Positions 42,350-45,353 of a stretch of DNA of 45,353 nt are shown piece by piece. The position numbers and the translations under genes were made by a program. The notes beneath the pieces were generated by a model. It searched no databases, had not been told where the DNA came from, and worked only from the letters and a program-made list of their open reading frames with translations. This stretch comes from Candidatus Roslinia caecavium (GTDB lineage Bacteria > Bacillota > Clostridia > Monoglobales > Monoglobaceae), in NCBI GenBank assembly GCA_904419955.1, contig CAJFTO010000023.1, forward strand, positions 1-45,353. The letters run 5' to 3'. Every line of letters starts with the position of its first letter. Positions within the stretch are counted from its first letter, which is position 1.

Positions 42350-43924
42350 ATGTCAAACAAAATGTTTTGTTTTCAATGCGAACAGACTGCTGGTTGCGCC
42401 GGCTGTACGGGCGGAGCCGGCGTATGCGGTAAAAAAGCCGAAACGGCCAAACTTCAGGATAAACTGACGGGCGCGTTGATCGGACTCGCCCGCGCCGCCG
42501 AAGGCGAGGAGAATATGGTTACAAAAGATACGGATAAGTTGGTTATCGAGGGTTTGTTTACGACCGTAACTAATGTGAACTTCAGCGACGAGACCGTCAC
42601 CGCCCTGATAGAAAAAGTTCATGACGAAAAAAGCCGTATAGGCGGCGGAGCCGTTTGCGACGATTATGATATGGACCTTGTCTGGAATGGAGACGAGGAT
42701 ATTCGTTCGCTTAAATCCCTTATCCTCTTTGGTATACGCGGCGTTGCGGCGTATGCCTATCACGCCGCCGCTTTAGGATATACGTCTGAAGAAGTAAATA
42801 AATTCTTCTATAAGGCTCTCCGCGCTGTCGGTATGGATTGGGGAGCCGACGAATTGTTGCCGATAGCTCTCGAGGTCGGAGAGATCAACCTTAAATGTAT
42901 GGAATTGCTCGATAAGGCGAACACCGAGACCTACGGCGTCCCCGCCCCAACCAAGGTAACGCTGACGGTTGAGAAAGGGCCTTTTATAGTTATTTCGGGT
43001 CACGATCTCCACGATCTGAAACAGCTGCTCGAGCAGACGGAGAACAAGGGCGTAAATATTTATACGCACGGGGAAATGCTTCCCGCGCACGCTTATCCGG
43101 AACTTAAGAAGTATACTCATCTAAAAGGTAATTTCGGTACGGCGTGGCAGAATCAACAAAAAGAATTTGAGAATATTCCGGCTCCGATACTGTTTACTAC
43201 AAACTGTTTAACGCCGCCCAAGGCAAGTTATAAGGACAGGGTTTTCACCACCGACGTCGTATCCTATCCTGAAATAACGCATATCGGCGAGGATAAGGAT
43301 TTCACTCCGGTTATTGAAAAGGCTCTCGAACTCGGCGGTTACGATAAGGACGTCGAGTTTACGGGAATCAACGGCGGCGGGAAGGTAACGACCGGTTTTT
43401 CTCACGGGGCGGTCCTATCTGTTGCGGATACCGTGATCGAGGCGGTAAATAGCGGAGCGATCAAGCGCTTCTTCCTCGTCGGAGGATGCGACGGAGCGAG
43501 GACGGGAAGAAACTATTACACCGAATTTGTAAAGCAAACCCCTGCCGACACGGTAGTTCTGACCCTCGCCTGCGGAAAGTATCGTTTCAACGACCTCGAC
43601 CTCGGTACGATAGGCGGTCTGCCCCGCATTATGGATATGGGTCAGTGCAACGACGCTTACGGTGCGATCAAAGTCGCCGTCGCTCTCGCGGAAGCGTTCG
43701 GATGCGGTGTGAACGACCTTCCGCTTTCGATGGTTCTGTCTTGGTACGAACAGAAGGCGGTCTGCATTTTGCTGACGCTCCTTCATCTTGGGATCAAGAA
43801 TATCCTGCTCGGCCCCACCCTTCCGGCGTTTATCTCGCCCAACGTGCTGAATATTCTCGTCGAGAACTATAATATCGGACCTATTACCACGCCCGAAGAG
43901 GATCTTGAGAAACTTCTTGGATAA
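42350..43924 (+). CDS. hcp: Hydroxylamine reductase (hybrid-cluster protein)
   Basis: 524 residues. The N-terminal cluster cysteines are in MFCFQCEQTAGCAGC (C7, C10, C16, C19) with another at about 26. Hybrid-cluster ligands are recognisable in ISGHDLHDLKQL, GEMLPAHAYPEL, LFTTNCLTPP, FFLVGGCDGARTGRNYY, LTLACGKYRFN and LSMVLSWYEQKAV. Hcp reduces hydroxylamine in vitro and is thought to reduce nitric oxide in cells, supporting nitrosative stress defence in anaerobes. It stands alone, between a phage block and a methyltransferase, with its own promoter and terminator. Confidence 0.97.
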   Translation: MSNKMFCFQCEQTAGCAGCTGGAGVCGKKAETAKLQDKLTGALIGLARAAEGEENMVTKDTDKLVIEGLFTTVTNVNFSDETVTALIEKVHDEKSRIGGGAVCDDYDMDLVWNGDEDIRSLKSLILFGIRGVAAYAYHAAALGYTSEEVNKFFYKALRAVGMDWGADELLPIALEVGEINLKCMELLDKANTETYGVPAPTKVTLTVEKGPFIVISGHDLHDLKQLLEQTENKGVNIYTHGEMLPAHAYPELKKYTHLKGNFGTAWQNQQKEFENIPAPILFTTNCLTPPKASYKDRVFTTDVVSYPEITHIGEDKDFTPVIEKALELGGYDKDVEFTGINGGGKVTTGFSHGAVLSVADTVIEAVNSGAIKRFFLVGGCDGARTGRNYYTEFVKQTPADTVVLTLACGKYRFNDLDLGTIGGLPRIMDMGQCNDAYGAIKVAVALAEAFGCGVNDLPLSMVLSWYEQKAVCILLTLLHLGIKNILLGPTLPAFISPNVLNILVENYNIGPITTPEEDLEKLLG

Positions 43925-43931
43925 AATAGAT

Positions 43932-43966
43932 AAACTCCTCGTTTCCATTACGGCGGCGAGGAGTTT
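43932..43966 (+). terminator. Rho-independent terminator of hcp
   Basis: An AAACTCCTCG/CGAGGAGTTT 10-bp stem with a 15-nt loop, followed by TGTTTTTT, 7 bases after the stop codon. Confidence 0.9.
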
Positions 43967-44086
43967 GTTTTTTCGGCTATACTGACTTAAGAGCCTTAGA
44001 TAATATAAACTAAAGAATATAGCTCTCGACGATCATGATTAATTAAGTATTGAGAACGGTTTCAAGCCGCGGCGCTCGCTGTTATA

Positions 44087-45353
44087 TTAATGTTTTTCGG
44101 TCAGCGCTCTATACCTTCGCATAAGTTCGGCGACGCAGGAGCTCTCGGTCGTCGTTTTTATATCGAAGCCGTACGCGTTCATTACCGCGCGGTCGTTGTA
44201 CTGGTGCGCCCTGCGAAGCTCGGGCGGCATTGTCAGCTCGTCGTACAGATCGGCGAGCGAGCTATCCGGATACAGCGCCCGCGCGTCGAGTATCCCCTGC
44301 GCCGTCCGCTCGATCTTGGTCTTTTGTTCCGGCGTAGGAGCGGGCCACGGGAAGTTGTTGTAGACTATGTCTTTTGAGTAACGATAGTCGCTTTTTAACC
44401 TGCCCGCAACAGTGCGCATCCAAGAATTATGTACATTGGAACATAATACGCCGAATTCATATAATGTTCCGTTTGGAATTAAAAATATAAGATCGCTTGC
44501 TATCGTATCTTTATCCATAAATCCCAGCGGAATATAACGCCTTTTGCCCGACGATGTTTTTGGCACGACAATATAATCTGTATCGGGCTGTGCAATTTGA
44601 CAAAACAGCGTAGGCGTGTTCGCAAACTTTCGAGTTCCCGCCGCCTTGCTTGCCGCTCTAAACTCTCTGACGCTTTCAACTCTTTTCAATACAGTTGGAC
44701 ATTTTTTTATTTCGTTGGGGCTTGCGTTTACTAACCAGAGGCAGTAGCGGTTTTTATTATTTAAAAATTCATTGGCCCCAATATAGCGTTTTATCCATTT
44801 TTCGGACAATGGTTCTTTCTTTATCAAGTCGGCTCGTTCCTCTTCCGAAAGTACAAATCCGCCGCCGTCTCTTGGCATACTCCCAAAACGAATATGAGAA
44901 ACGTTGCAAATAGGCGTAGAGCGTGATTCAATAAAAATTGTCGGAGAATCTGTTAAATAGGGGCTGATATTCTCACATAATTTGAAATGATTATTCGAAT
45001 CGAATAATTTGCGTTTGCAATTGTTATTTTCATGTATAGAAAATCCTACAATTACACAATGAACCTTTGCTTGATCGTTGGATTCACTGTTCCACACAAA
45101 CGTATTATAAGCAAAATCAATACATATGTCATACCGGCTAAACATATACTTCCAAAACGTAATTACCTGCTGCCCCTGACATATTGAATTTGTTGAAACA
45201 AACGCTGTTTTTATTCGGCTTCCTTTCATAAAATCTGCAGATTTTTTGTACCATGCGCATACAAGATCCATTTCACCTACTCCTTTAACGCCGTCAAAAA
45301 TTGTCGTTATATCATGCTTTTGTTCTTTGTTCATATACATTCCGCCCACAAAC
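44087..45353 (-). CDS. DNA methyltransferase of the MmeI/COG1002 class, C-terminal part
   Basis: About 421 residues, open at the window edge. The edge codons read FVGGMYMNKEQKHDI, which in this family directly follow the catalytic NPP(F/Y) motif IV. So the upstream half (a possible nuclease, helical domain and SAM site) lies outside. Visible parts are GEMDLVCAWYKKSADFM, KTAFVSTNSICQGQQV, a target-recognition region (FIESRSTPICNVSHIR, GTRKFANTPTLFCQIAQPD) and the conserved C-terminus YNNFPWPAPTPEQKTKIE and DLYDELTMPPELRRAHQYND. These enzymes methylate adenine and often fuse restriction and modification. A type IIG enzyme is most likely; a BREX-like PglX is less likely. Confidence 0.85.
   Translation of the reverse strand, partial: FVGGMYMNKEQKHDITTIFDGVKGVGEMDLVCAWYKKSADFMKGSRIKTAFVSTNSICQGQQVITFWKYMFSRYDICIDFAYNTFVWNSESNDQAKVHCVIVGFSIHENNNCKRKLFDSNNHFKLCENISPYLTDSPTIFIESRSTPICNVSHIRFGSMPRDGGGFVLSEEERADLIKKEPLSEKWIKRYIGANEFLNNKNRYCLWLVNASPNEIKKCPTVLKRVESVREFRAASKAAGTRKFANTPTLFCQIAQPDTDYIVVPKTSSGKRRYIPLGFMDKDTIASDLIFLIPNGTLYEFGVLCSNVHNSWMRTVAGRLKSDYRYSKDIVYNNFPWPAPTPEQKTKIERTAQGILDARALYPDSSLADLYDELTMPPELRRAHQYNDRAVMNAYGFDIKTTTESSCVAELMRRYRALTEKH

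Overview
The window looks like a chromosomal segment of an anaerobic member of the Firmicutes, class Clostridia. The signs are a Gram-positive PolC replicase next to ispG, a Soj/Spo0J (ParAB) system with Bacillus-type parS sites, a CotH/DUF4956/VTC operon, a hybrid-cluster protein, and a trpEGDCFBA operon. Genes begin after strong AGGAGG-type ribosome sites, and many promoters are near-perfect TTGACA-N17-TATAAT. No tRNA, rRNA, CRISPR array or complete insertion sequence was seen.

Layout. 1-8.1 kb, minus strand: a broken XRE regulator, a HEPN/MNT pair, polC and ispG, and a MATE exporter behind a leader that resembles an attenuator with two tiny overlapping ORFs. 8.3-14.5 kb, plus strand: tex, parA, parB, a small membrane coiled-coil protein and serS, with three parS sites. 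14.6-19.6 kb, minus strand: a ZIP metal transporter and the VTC polyphosphate polymerase/DUF4956/CotH operon. 19.6-20.3 kb, non-coding: a cluster of DnaA boxes with an AT-rich block (candidate oriC), running into the trp promoter and leader. 20.3-27.3 kb: seven trp genes. 27.3-34.3 kb: an XRE regulator and an RpiR regulator diverging from a 2-aminoethylphosphonate uptake and degradation operon (ATPase, fused permease, binding lipoprotein, PhnW, PhnX). 34.4-41.9 kb: a short phage-derived block (terminase, ArpU-like regulator, S24 repressor, portal, tail-like protein) with a 0.87 kb non-coding stretch of degenerate repeats. 42.2-43.9 kb: hcp behind a possible CRP/FNR-type site. 44.1 kb to the edge: the C-terminal part of a large DNA methyltransferase.

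The most interesting signal is the trp leader. A consensus promoter starts a transcript whose first 70 nt are thirteen GAG/UAG triplets, mostly at an exact 5-nt period. This is the signature of a binding site for TRAP (MtrB, the tryptophan RNA-binding attenuation protein). Downstream, a hairpin can sequester the trpE Shine-Dalgarno, and one of its strands is complementary to the start of the array. This suggests TRAP-type translational control of trpE without an obvious terminator. The adjoining DnaA-box cluster, the nearby parABS system and a change in G/C bias of plus-strand genes suggest that the replication origin lies immediately upstream of trp, away from any dnaA gene in this window.
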